In this document: positions 54,132-62,737 of the stretch, piece after piece
How positions within the stretch are numbered: the stretch's first letter is position 1
How the letters are laid out: the number at the start of each line of letters is the position of its first letter
Assembly (NCBI RefSeq): GCF_000828085.3
Contig: NZ_JXCA02000019.1
Coordinates: forward strand, 171,317 to 235,316
Direction: 5' to 3'
Source: Scytonema tolypothrichoides VB-61278
GTDB taxonomy: Bacteria > Cyanobacteriota > Cyanobacteriia > Cyanobacteriales > Nostocaceae
Length of the DNA stretch: 64,000 bases
Program-made: the position numbers and the translations under genes
Notes under the pieces: model-generated
Seen by the model: only the letters and a program-made list of their open reading frames with translations
What the model was told of the DNA's origin: nothing
Databases searched by the model: none

Positions 54132-55373
54132 CTAACCTGCCCCTGCTACTACAGAGTTTTTCGCCAAAAATTCTATAGCTGCTTGATATTGAACATCTGC
54201 TTCTGTGCCAATCTGTTCGCGAGTGATTGGTTCAGAGGAAATTAATTTGTCTGGCTTTATACCGAGTTTATTGATATCGCGGTGGTTAGGGGTTTCATAC
54301 TTAGCAATAGTGACAGCTAAGCCGGAACCATCAGATAATTCATATAAGGACTGGATTAAACCCTTGCCAAAGGTGGTTTCTCCTACTAAAATGGCACGAC
54401 CGTTATCTTGTAATGCACCTGCAAGAATCTCGCTAGCACTGGCGCTTCCTTGATTGACCAAAACCACTAAGGGGTCACGAGTCATGGCTGGACCAAATGC
54501 TTCAAAGCTCCCCTGAATACCTTGACGATTCACAGTGTAGACAATAGTACCAGATTCTAACCACAAGCGGGCAATTTCAACTCCTGCCTGCAAGAGTCCG
54601 CCTGGGTTATTTCGCAAATCGAGAATGTAGGCATCAGCGCCTTTTTTTTCTAAACTGGAAATAGCGTGTGCTAACTCCATAGGAGCATTGGCATTAAATT
54701 GTGTGAGGCGAAGATAGCCGATAGACTTTCCTTGAGGGGAAGAGCGTAGTTCTGCTACGACTGGGTTGAGTGCAATGCGATCGCGCACCAATTGAACTTG
54801 CCATTCTTCTGTGTCTCGTTGCATGAACAGAGTCACAGGAGTACCAATCGGTCCCCGCATTTTGGCTGCTGCTTCGTCAAGGGTCAGTTTTTCTGTGGAG
54901 ATGCCCTCAATTTTTAAGATGCGATCGTGCGGTCTAATTCCAGCTTTTTCTGCTGGTGAACCAGATATGGGAGCCAGAACCTCTAATAAACCCGTCTCGG
55001 CATTGAGAGCGATTTGCAATCCAACTCCTGTGAGTTCCCCAGAAGTATTGACCTGTAGACTGCGGTACTGTTCTGGGTTTAGAAAACGGGTAAAAGGGTC
55101 GTCAAGGCTCTGGAGCATGTTTTGAATTGCCGAATAAGCTGATTCGTGGTCTTTGAGTGGCTTTGCCAAAGCTTTTTGCCTTACCGACGCCCAGTTTTGA
55201 TGATTAAATGTTTCATCCAGATATGTCCGATTGACAATCCTCCAGACTTGTGATATTAACTTCTGCTCGTCTGTTAAAGCCAAGGCAGGTTGACAAAAGC
55301 CGCAAAAACCTACCCAAAACGCCAATAACAGGGATAATCCCGCCCGAAAAAGTTTCTTCTGCATGAACCCCAT
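54132..55373 (-). CDS. ctpA: Carboxyl-terminal processing protease CtpA
   Basis: 413 residues from the Met at 55373 (GGAAG upstream); Mets at 55415 and 55364 are alternatives. A signal peptide ends PALA; then the N-terminal helical region, a PDZ domain (about 90-180; AEKAGIRPHDRILKIEG) and the S41 protease with Ser in NQGSASASEI and Lys in TFGKGLIQ. CtpA removes the C-terminal extension of the photosystem II D1 precursor in the lumen. Its divergent position next to petB is known from related cyanobacteria. Paralogues CtpB/C cannot be fully excluded. Confidence 0.88.
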   Translation of the reverse strand: MGFMQKKLFRAGLSLLLAFWVGFCGFCQPALALTDEQKLISQVWRIVNRTYLDETFNHQNWASVRQKALAKPLKDHESAYSAIQNMLQSLDDPFTRFLNPEQYRSLQVNTSGELTGVGLQIALNAETGLLEVLAPISGSPAEKAGIRPHDRILKIEGISTEKLTLDEAAAKMRGPIGTPVTLFMQRDTEEWQVQLVRDRIALNPVVAELRSSPQGKSIGYLRLTQFNANAPMELAHAISSLEKKGADAYILDLRNNPGGLLQAGVEIARLWLESGTIVYTVNRQGIQGSFEAFGPAMTRDPLVVLVNQGSASASEILAGALQDNGRAILVGETTFGKGLIQSLYELSDGSGLAVTIAKYETPNHRDINKLGIKPDKLISSEPITREQIGTEADVQYQAAIEFLAKNSVVAGAG

Positions 55374-55758
55374 TTTCACTTCCACTTTCATCCCGAATTG
55401 CCAGAGTTTGCCCAAGCTTCCTTGCTTTTTGATGAAATCTGTCTCTCGACTATGTTACTTTTTTTATAGAAGTGGTGCATTGCTCTCATCTAGTTGTTCA
55501 GTCAACATCAAAATTAAAGAGCGCACATTCTACTTCCAAAAAGATAAAATCGACTTTGTGTCCACCACTTTGTGTGTTTGGAGCACAAAAGAACGCAATA
55601 CATACCCTCTTTTCAGAGTGTAAAGTTTTTTTTAAACTATTAACACTCTGAATGCTCAAAAAGATAACGAGCAAATCCCTGTTTAACTAAAATCCCAAAA
55701 CTGCAACAATTTGGGAAGTTTATCAACCGCGAATCGATTTCTAGGAACCTGAGCTTGT
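55374..55758. promoter_or_regulatory. Divergent promoter region ctpA/petB
   Basis: Includes ctpA alternative starts at the left edge and an AT-rich stretch near petB. No convincing operator could be identified. Promoters for both genes must be here. Confidence 0.4.
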
Positions 55759-56406
55759 ATGGCTAATGTTTACGACTGGTTTGAGGAGCGCTTGGAGATT
55801 CAAGCGCTTGCTGACGACGTCACCAGCAAGTACGTCCCCCCCCACGTCAATATCTTCTACTGCTTGGGTGGAATCACTCTGACGTGCTTTCTTATCCAGT
55901 TCGCGACTGGATTTGCCATGACATTCTACTACAAGCCAACCGTCACTGAAGCGTACTCCTCCGTGCAGTACATCATGAATGAAGTGAACTTCGGCTGGCT
56001 CATTCGCTCCATCCATCGCTGGTCTGCCAGTATGATGGTGCTGATGATGATTTTGCACGTTTTCCGGATTTACCTGACGGGTGGGTTTAAAAAACCCCGC
56101 GAATTGACTTGGGTGAGTGGTGTCATTCTAGCTGTGATCACAGTTTCTTTTGGTGTGACTGGCTATTCATTGCCTTGGGACCAAGTTGGTTACTGGGCTG
56201 TGAAAATTGTAAGTGGTGTACCAGAAGCTATTCCCGTAGTCGGTACCCTGATAGCTGATTTACTACGCGGCGGTTCCAGCGTTGGTCAAGCAACACTGAC
56301 TCGTTACTACAGCGCACACACTTTTGTGCTGCCTTGGTTAATTGCCGTCTTCATGCTATTCCACTTCTTGATGATTCGTAAACAAGGGATTTCCGGTCCG
56401 TTGTAA
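55759..56406 (+). CDS. petB: Cytochrome b6
   Basis: 215 residues, the standard length. Four membrane helices; heme-ligating His pairs lie in helices B and D. Cys35 ([12 protein letters not shown]), which covalently binds heme ci, is present. Cytochrome b6 is the core of the b6f complex carrying electrons from plastoquinol. It is followed by petD after 197 bp, the usual order. Confidence 0.98.
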   Translation: MANVYDWFEERLEIQALADDVTSKYVPPHVNIFYCLGGITLTCFLIQFATGFAMTFYYKPTVTEAYSSVQYIMNEVNFGWLIRSIHRWSASMMVLMMILHVFRIYLTGGFKKPRELTWVSGVILAVITVSFGVTGYSLPWDQVGYWAVKIVSGVPEAIPVVGTLIADLLRGGSSVGQATLTRYYSAHTFVLPWLIAVFMLFHFLMIRKQGISGPL

Positions 56407-56603
56407 TCGCAAGTCGTGAGCGGTGGGGCATAAACTTTTGGTTCCAAGATCAAGTCGTTTGTTCTAAACTGATGGAAAATTAAACACCAAACATCACACA
56501 ACAAGAGCAGCCCACTCGCATCTGAAGCTAAAAGTTAATGCCCACACTTATGATGGTTTTGACAAAAGCTTGAAATTCATTTCAGCAGGAGAGCACATTA
56601 AAA

Positions 56604-57086
56604 ATGGCGACACAAAAAAAACCTGACCTAAGCGATCCAATGTTGAGAGCCAAACTGGCAAAAGGCATGGGTCACAACTACTACGGCGAACCAGCTTGGC
56701 CTAATGACCTGCTGTACGTCTTCCCAATTGTGATTATGGGATCTTTTGCTTGTATCGTGGCTCTATCTGTATTAGATCCTGCCATGACTGGAGAACCAGC
56801 GAATCCCTTCGCTACACCGCTGGAAATTCTACCAGAGTGGTATCTCTATCCCGTATTTCAGATTTTGCGTTCAGTTCCTAACAAACTCTTAGGGGTGGTA
56901 TTGATGGGTTCCGTACCCCTAGGACTGATGCTTGTTCCCTTTATTGAGAACGTGAATAAGTTCCAAAACCCCTTCCGTCGTCCAGTAGCAACTACGGTGT
57001 TCTTATTTGGTACCTTAGTGACCTTATGGTTGGGAATTGGTGCAACTTTCCCAATAGATAAGTCCTTTACTTTTGGACTGTTCTAA
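56604..57086 (+). CDS. petD: Cytochrome b6f subunit IV
   Basis: 160 residues with three membrane helices. [23 protein letters not shown] contains the PEWY motif of the Qo site. GGAG lies upstream. Together with PetB it corresponds to cytochrome b of bc1 complexes. Confidence 0.98.
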   Translation: MATQKKPDLSDPMLRAKLAKGMGHNYYGEPAWPNDLLYVFPIVIMGSFACIVALSVLDPAMTGEPANPFATPLEILPEWYLYPVFQILRSVPNKLLGVVLMGSVPLGLMLVPFIENVNKFQNPFRRPVATTVFLFGTLVTLWLGIGATFPIDKSFTFGLF

Positions 57087-57129
57087 ATTAGTTACCTAAA
57101 GAAATACGGGCATTGCATTAACTACCAAG

Positions 57130-57159
57130 TTTGAGGTTCTATGTCGAACCTCAAATTTT
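57130..57159 (+). terminator. Rho-independent terminator after petD
   Basis: Stem TTTGAGGTTC/GAACCTCAAA (10 bp), loop TATGTC, tail TTTT. Confidence 0.85.
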
Positions 57160-57647
57160 CTTCAAATAGTAAGTCTGTACTGGCTCTTGCAAACTACTGG
57201 CGCTGGCTTATGCTTTGTCAAAAAATACGCTAAAATAGACGCGTCAGCCAAAAGGTGAAAACCTACACGTTGATTACAGCATAGACGCCCAACACTTGAA
57301 TTAACACACTTGAATTAACAAGGTTTAGCGAGTAAAAGGGAAGTTTAAAACCCTTAAGTTTTTTATCAGGGAATGTCGCATCACACAGCAACTTTAATTG
57401 CCGCCAAATTGATCTAATCAAGGTCTGAAAAAGAACACAGAATTCGGAATTCAGAACTCGGAATAAAAAAAGCAAATTCCTCCTGACTTCTGACTCGTGA
57501 GTTCTTTATTAGTCAGTACAAAACTTTGATTAACCAGGTTGTATTTTGGATTTCAATTTTGCATGGACATGAAATTGCAAAATTTCAAAATTGTAGTACA
57601 CAAAAGGTACAAACATTTTTCACTCACTTATCATTAAGTCAAGGTCA
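57160..57647. other. Intergenic region after petD
   Basis: About 490 bp without a gene. It contains direct repeats (ACTTGAATTAACA twice near 57293-57320) and GAATTCGGAATTCAGAACTCGG-like short repeats at 57440-57465. Upstream of the anti-sigma gene the sequence is AT-rich. Nothing else is recognised. Confidence 0.5.
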
Positions 57648-58091
57648 ATGCTAAGCATAGTGCAGCAAGACCATCTGACGGTGAAGAGCGAACTAAAGCT
57701 TCTAAATCAGGTGCAACAATGGTTTGAACGATTTTGTCTGCAACACTTGTTTCAACTTGGTTGGTCAGAAAGTCAACTCTATCGCCTCAACCTAGCATTA
57801 GCAGAAGGCTTTACCAACGCCGTACGTCACGCCCATCATGCTTTACCTCCGGAAACAACCATAGAAATTGATGTTTCTTTATGGATGGATCGGTTGGAGA
57901 TGAGAATTTGGGATTATGGAAAACCTTTTAATCCTGATGCACTTGAAGAACCAGAGCCTGGTACACTTCAAGTAGGAGGATATGGATGGTTTCTCCTGCG
58001 GCGTTTGGCTGACCACGTTGTCTATGAACGTGGTGCAGATGGCAGAAATTGCTTGCTCATCGTCAAGTATGGTTTACAGGGGCAGCCGTAA
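57648..58091 (+). CDS. Anti-sigma regulatory factor (RsbW-like ATPase)
   Basis: 147 residues. The HATPase fold is shown by NLALAEGFTNAVRHAH (N-box), IWDYGKPFNPD (G1) and GGYGWFLLRRLAD (G2). Such proteins bind and phosphorylate STAS-type anti-anti-sigma factors or bind sigma factors. The partner is not encoded nearby. It lies 69 bp upstream of the GT4 gene. Confidence 0.9.
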   Translation: MLSIVQQDHLTVKSELKLLNQVQQWFERFCLQHLFQLGWSESQLYRLNLALAEGFTNAVRHAHHALPPETTIEIDVSLWMDRLEMRIWDYGKPFNPDALEEPEPGTLQVGGYGWFLLRRLADHVVYERGADGRNCLLIVKYGLQGQP

Positions 58092-58160
58092 GAGTTTTCA
58101 GTGAAATTGACTACAAAATAGTAGTTTGAGAAAGCTAGTCTCGAAGCAAAGTAGTCAATT

Positions 58161-59339
58161 ATGGATAAATTTCTCACAGAAAAAGGTATAGATTTCAGTC
58201 AAAATTCCCAAACAAAAGTTAATCAAGTCTTCGTGTTCCTAGAAGTTTTTGAGCGAGAAGGCGGAATTCAATCATATGTAAAGGATATTTTTCGAGCCTA
58301 CCTAGCACTTGAGGAACCTTTTTATGCAGAGGTATTTTTACTCAGAGATAGTCATAGCTGTTCAAATCCTTTTGAGTCAGAACGTTTAAAATTTCATTAC
58401 TTCAAATCCCAGTCCCCTCAACTAGGACGAGTCAGAATAACTCTAGCATTACTTTCCCATCTGTTGCGTCAGCGACCGGCGCACGTCTTCTGTGGTCATG
58501 TAAACCTTGCGCCCTTAGTTAGTATCTTGTGTCAACCTTTGGGAATTCCTTACACGGTTATGACTCATGGTAAAGAAGTTTGGCAGGCGTTACCAACCCT
58601 TACGAAGTCTAGTTTGCAAAAAGCCGCGCACATTTGGACAGTAAGTCGTTACACTCGTCAAGTAGCCTGTGCTGTCAATAACCTTGACCCTCACAAAGTC
58701 AAACTATTACCTTGTGCTGTCAATGGTAAGAACTTTACTCCAGGAACAAAATCGACAGCGTTGTTAGAGCGCTATGGTTTAGTAAGAGCAAAGGTACTGA
58801 TGACCGTGGCGCGACTGTGGTCTGGTGATATTTATAAAGGTGTAGATGTCACAATTCAAGCGTTACCGCAAATCGCTGAGGTTTTCCCTGAGGTAAAATA
58901 TTTAGTTATTGGTCGTGGCGATGATCAACCTCGATTAGCCAAACTTGCTCAAGATTTAGGTGTAGGTAATCGCGTCATCTTTGCTGGGTTCGTTCCTACA
59001 GAAGAATTAGTAGAACACTACCGTCTTGCTGATGCTTACGTAATGCCCTCTGCTGAAGGTTTTGGTATTGTCTACCTAGAAGCGATGGCTTGTGGTGTCC
59101 CCGTTTTGTCTGGTGATGCAGATGGGTCAGCTGAGCCGTTGCAGGATGGTAAACTCGGATGGCGCGTTCCACACCGCGATCCAAATGCAGTGGCGCAAGC
59201 TTGTATAGAAATACTCAAAGGGGATGATCAGCGTTGTGATGGGGTATGGTTGCGAGAACAGGCGATCGCCCTATTTGGTATCGAGACTTTTCAGCAGCGC
59301 TTGAAAGAGCAGCTTTTGTCTGGCGTCAAGAGTTCATAG
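58161..59339 (+). CDS. GT4-family glycosyltransferase
   Basis: 392 residues in two Rossmann halves. The N-terminus has EREGGIQSYVKDIF. The C-terminal half has VGRGDDQPRL-type and EGFGIVYLEAMACGVPVL motifs of retaining GT4 enzymes. It transfers a nucleotide-activated sugar, probably to a lipid or polysaccharide. The acceptor is unknown. Confidence 0.92.
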   Translation: MDKFLTEKGIDFSQNSQTKVNQVFVFLEVFEREGGIQSYVKDIFRAYLALEEPFYAEVFLLRDSHSCSNPFESERLKFHYFKSQSPQLGRVRITLALLSHLLRQRPAHVFCGHVNLAPLVSILCQPLGIPYTVMTHGKEVWQALPTLTKSSLQKAAHIWTVSRYTRQVACAVNNLDPHKVKLLPCAVNGKNFTPGTKSTALLERYGLVRAKVLMTVARLWSGDIYKGVDVTIQALPQIAEVFPEVKYLVIGRGDDQPRLAKLAQDLGVGNRVIFAGFVPTEELVEHYRLADAYVMPSAEGFGIVYLEAMACGVPVLSGDADGSAEPLQDGKLGWRVPHRDPNAVAQACIEILKGDDQRCDGVWLREQAIALFGIETFQQRLKEQLLSGVKSS

Positions 59340-59455
59340 TCACCCATTGCACCTTTGTTGAGTTTTGTGACTGATTGCGATTAACAATTAACGAGTAACT
59401 ATTGACTTTTTAGTAAAATCGCTATCCTAGAGGGAGAGCAAGAGACATTTAAAAA

Positions 59456-59827
59456 ATGAGCCTTAAAACGTTTCAGCTTAATCTGTCTAATTTACGCCCT
59501 TGGCTCACCTTGCTAGCAATTACATGGTTGCTGGCGTCATTAGGCTTGGGCTGGTTGGTTAACTCCTTGCTGATTATTATTGGGCTATTGTTGTTGGCAC
59601 CCATTCTCATTTTTTTTGGGTTTCGCTTCTGGCTACAATACAATTTGGTCACCGACCAATGTCCCGTTTGTAGTTACGAATTTACCGGTTTAAAGCACTC
59701 TCAGTTGCAATGTCCTAATTGTGGGGAACAGTTGATGGTGCAACAGGGACATTTTCAGCGCTTGACTCCAGAAGGCACAATTGATGTGACAGCAGTTGAA
59801 GTACCGAGTAAATCACTTGGTGATTAG
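59456..59827 (+). CDS. Small membrane protein with zinc ribbon
   Basis: 123 residues. Two hydrophobic segments (about 17-60) are followed by CPVCSYEFTG and CPNCGEQL, a four-cysteine zinc ribbon. Likely a conserved cyanobacterial protein, function unknown. It follows the GT4 gene by 116 bp. Confidence 0.75.
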   Translation: MSLKTFQLNLSNLRPWLTLLAITWLLASLGLGWLVNSLLIIIGLLLLAPILIFFGFRFWLQYNLVTDQCPVCSYEFTGLKHSQLQCPNCGEQLMVQQGHFQRLTPEGTIDVTAVEVPSKSLGD

Positions 59828-59867
59828 CAGTTTTCAATCGGGTAGAACACAAAGCCTTGCTGTGAGG

Positions 59868-59888
59868 GCACAGAGCATTGCTCTGTGC
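59868..59888. terminator. Perfect hairpin between convergent genes
   Basis: Arms GCACAGAGC and GCTCTGTGC with loop ATT. No U tract. Confidence 0.55.
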
Positions 59889-59949
59889 TGTGATTACGTG
59901 TTAAAATTATTACAGCAATGCCTGCGGCAAGCACTCGCGTTCAGCCCAA

Positions 59950-60324
59950 TCAGAGGTCAATGCTATTGAGTTGCATATAACTTAACAACCAATTTGCCGC
60001 TGTTGCCCTCCGTGTTTGTCGAGGTCCAAATTCACCAATTTTGTAACCTTTGAAACCCAATTTTTCTTTCAATGACTGTTTATTTTCTGGAGGAATAGAA
60101 CGAGTCAGCTTGACAGTTGGGGGGCGACTATCGATAAAATCTGGTGGTTGTGGGTACTCATCCCGCCATTCTGGTGCGACTTGCTGAGTGTCCCACTCTC
60201 CTGTTGAGGAGTCATAGCGATACCCCAAGCAATGCCATACCAATTGATTGACTGTAGCATCATCAATGTCCTCATTGAGGATTGCCCAAATAGTTTCTGT
60301 TGTTAGTGGTGGCAAGTTAGACAT
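59950..60324 (-). CDS. DUF1823 family protein
   Basis: 124 residues from the second Met (MSNLPPLTTETIW); MCM at 60330 is the alternative. IDDATVNQLVWHCLGYRYD and APEWRDEYPQPPDFIDSRPPTVKLTRSI match this family, which is found in cyanobacteria and plants. Function unknown. It is divergent from the acylphosphatase gene. Confidence 0.88.
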   Translation of the reverse strand: MSNLPPLTTETIWAILNEDIDDATVNQLVWHCLGYRYDSSTGEWDTQQVAPEWRDEYPQPPDFIDSRPPTVKLTRSIPPENKQSLKEKLGFKGYKIGEFGPRQTRRATAANWLLSYMQLNSIDL

Positions 60325-60403
60325 ACACAAGTTAGTTAGAATTCAAAATTCTGTGGTGATCATAAACAAGGTAAACTGAAAATAGTAAAGACTTGACCAG
60401 TTA

Positions 60404-60736
60404 ATGCAGAATACCACACCGCACCCAAAGCAAGTCCGCGCTCATGTATTCATTTCTGGAAGAGTTCAAGGAGTAGGGTATCGCTACTCCACCGTGGATA
60501 CAGCTATCCAACTCGGATTGACGGGTTGGGTACGAAATCTCCCAGATGGTCGCGTAGAAGCAGTGTTTGAAGGTAGTCAAACGGTTGTAGGACAAATGAT
60601 TCGTTGGTGTTACCAAGGACCACCCGCTGCGATGGTTAAAGAAGTTTTGATAGAATACGAGGAACCTGAAGATTTACGGGGATTTGAAGTTAGGCGTTTT
60701 GAAAAGTCTGAGCTGGGTCAACAAGAAGGAGTGTAA
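60404..60736 (+). CDS. acyP: Acylphosphatase
   Basis: 110 residues. FISGRVQGVGYRYS holds the substrate-binding Arg, and GWVRNLPDGRVEAVFEG the catalytic Asn. It hydrolyses acyl phosphates. Start ATG at 60404. A 29-codon open frame (60778-60867) between it and the next gene is probably not real. Confidence 0.96.
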   Translation: MQNTTPHPKQVRAHVFISGRVQGVGYRYSTVDTAIQLGLTGWVRNLPDGRVEAVFEGSQTVVGQMIRWCYQGPPAAMVKEVLIEYEEPEDLRGFEVRRFEKSELGQQEGV

Positions 60737-60867
60737 CGGTATAATTGCAGCTCAAGGAGGTAGCTCATTCATTGTAAATGTCTATTTATACCTCAAAAAA
60801 GCAGAAGTTCAGCCCAACAGTTCAGTCAAACTCTCAATCTAGCGCAAGCGCTAGTAATACTCCTTAG

Positions 60868-61650
60868 ATGAATTGGCGTAAATCAACACAGACTGTTTGT
60901 GTTGGCGGTTTATTAATTGCGCTTTTGATATTGCTAGCAAATATCAGTTTTTCTGACTCACAAAGTAAAGTTAGTAGCAAGGATACGACACTCAAACAAC
61001 TGCCTACACAACTATCAGAAGAAGAAATTCAAAAGCGGGCACAGGCGATCGCTGTCAAAGTGATGTCAAAGGATTTCTTAGGCTCCGGTATTATACTAAA
61101 AAAACAAAAATCAGTTTATACAGTTCTCACAAATGCTCATGTGCTGCGAGCAGACAAGCCCCCTTATCGTATTCAAACTTTTGATGGTCGCATTTGGCAA
61201 GCAAAGACATTAAGTGCAACATCTCTACAAGGGCATGATTTGGCGATATTGCAGTTTCGCCCCACTAACGCTGTTTATGCTGTCGCGTCTGTTGGTTCTT
61301 TTCCCAAAGTGGGGGATGAGGTGTTTGCGGCTGGGTTTCCGTTTGATGAAGAAAAAGAAGAAGTAAAAAAGTTTACCTTTACGACTGGAAAAGTATCCTT
61401 GGTTTTGCCTAAAGCTTTAGAGGGAGGTTACCAGATTGGTTACACCAATGATATCCAAAAAGGTATGAGTGGCGGACCATTACTCAATCGTCGGGGTGAG
61501 GTTGTGGGTGTGAATGGGATGCACGCCTATCCGTTGTGGGATGCTCCTTCAGTGTTTGTTGATGGTAAGGAAGCTGATGAGAAGTTGCACAAGATGATTG
61601 TGCGCCTGAGTTGGGCTGTGCCAATTAAGACAGTTGGGAGAAGTCCATAG
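60868..61650 (+). CDS. Trypsin-like serine protease
   Basis: 260 residues. A signal anchor (about 10-28) precedes a trypsin-fold domain with catalytic His91 (TNAHVL), Asp124 (HDLAIL) and Ser201 (KGMSGGPLL). No PDZ domain. Exported to the periplasm or held in the membrane. It is the first of two such proteases here, separated by a COP23-like gene. It resembles the protease part of the next-but-one gene. Confidence 0.9.
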   Translation: MNWRKSTQTVCVGGLLIALLILLANISFSDSQSKVSSKDTTLKQLPTQLSEEEIQKRAQAIAVKVMSKDFLGSGIILKKQKSVYTVLTNAHVLRADKPPYRIQTFDGRIWQAKTLSATSLQGHDLAILQFRPTNAVYAVASVGSFPKVGDEVFAAGFPFDEEKEEVKKFTFTTGKVSLVLPKALEGGYQIGYTNDIQKGMSGGPLLNRRGEVVGVNGMHAYPLWDAPSVFVDGKEADEKLHKMIVRLSWAVPIKTVGRSP

Positions 61651-61833
61651 GCGTGGATTGCTACGGTGTACACAGAAGTCATCGAATAACTCAAAATTCC
61701 CTCTCTACGAGACGCACTCGCGTTCGGAACCTCACCCTGCCCTGTCGGGCATCCCTCTGGTGCGAGTTCGGAGAGGGAAAGATTTTAGGGGTTATGCGAC
61801 AATTGTGGGCAAGTATAAGGGCATGATATAAGG

Positions 61834-61969
61834 CAATACGGTTCAGTTAAGGTAATGGTAAGTTGGGTTAAGCGTAGCGCAACCCAACAATAAACGTTTT
61901 GTGTTGGGTTTCCTGGCGTCAACCCAACCTACACAATTTAGGGGTTTTGGCTCTAACTGAACCGTATTG
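61834..61969. mobile_element. MITE-like insertion with perfect 16-bp inverted repeats and 10-bp flanking repeats
   Basis: The ends CAATACGGTTCAGTTA and TAACTGAACCGTATTG are exact inverted repeats. TGATATAAGG lies on both sides (61824-61833 and 61970-61979), as a target duplication would. The 136-bp body has GTTGGGTT / AACCCAAC inverted segments but no gene. The remaining intergenic sequence (61651-62175) has no recognised feature. Confidence 0.9.
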
Positions 61970-62175
61970 TGATATAAGGTCATTACAAAGTTTTCAGCTT
62001 AAGTTAACACCAATGCTTTAAGGGAAACGGCTGATAACTTTTCTTCACAATTCTTGACTGTAGAAATACCAGTAAAACTAGATATTATGGCATAGTTTGA
62101 AGTAGTGCTATTTAAATTTGTAGTTCAATTTATTCTTCTAAAATAGAGCTTTAACCTTTTTAAGTGAATTGCATT

Positions 62176-62727
62176 ATGAAATTGAGAACATCTACTCAAG
62201 TAATAACATTGGGTGTGAGAGTTTTCAGTATAGCTACGTTGACTACTATTGCCACAACTGTAACTCTAAATCAACCAAGCTACGCAGAAAATCCAACCTT
62301 CTACTGCGATAAAAGCAATGGTGTACCCACAACATTTGTTCGTACACAAGACGGAAAAAACCTGCCGGTGATTCGCTGGTTTTCCAAGTATTTTAGCGGT
62401 AAGGGGTTGACGCCTGAGCAACGCTGTCTGGAAGTCTCTCGCAGATTTCAGAGGAGCTATGACAACGGTACACTGAGACATATCAAGGCAGATACCTACA
62501 AGGGACAACCCGTGATGTGCGCTGTTGCTGAAAAAAACGCTGCTTGCACAGATACGACTTTGTTATTTACTCTCAAACCAGGTAGCGATCCTGACGCTAC
62601 TGCACGTCAGTTATTTGATCGCCGTGCTTTGGCAGCTGGAAATACCGTGAATCAAACTGGTGGTGACAAAAGCAACACTCGCGTCAATATTGATGTCGAA
62701 GCATATCTATACTTTACTAAAAATTGA
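62176..62727 (+). CDS. COP23-domain secreted protein
   Basis: 183 residues from ATG at 62176 (MKLRTSTQ); an upstream in-frame Met gives 187. Signal peptide ends PSYAE. The mature part, with FYCDKSNGVPTTFVRT, PEQRCLEVSRRFQ and four Cys residues, matches the circadian-oscillating protein COP23 family of cyanobacteria. Biochemical function is unknown. It stops 10 bp before the next protease gene, so the two are probably co-transcribed. Confidence 0.88.
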   Translation: MKLRTSTQVITLGVRVFSIATLTTIATTVTLNQPSYAENPTFYCDKSNGVPTTFVRTQDGKNLPVIRWFSKYFSGKGLTPEQRCLEVSRRFQRSYDNGTLRHIKADTYKGQPVMCAVAEKNAACTDTTLLFTLKPGSDPDATARQLFDRRALAAGNTVNQTGGDKSNTRVNIDVEAYLYFTKN

Positions 62728-62737
62728 ATACTGAATA

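Noticed and set aside
60778..60867. 29-codon frame ending one base before the protease ATG
   Set aside because: AAGGAGG is 17 bases away and the peptide has no recognisable feature. Left unannotated.
61634..61831. 65-codon frame after the protease gene
   Set aside because: Repeat-rich, no domain, overlaps the end of the protease gene and stops near the MITE flank.
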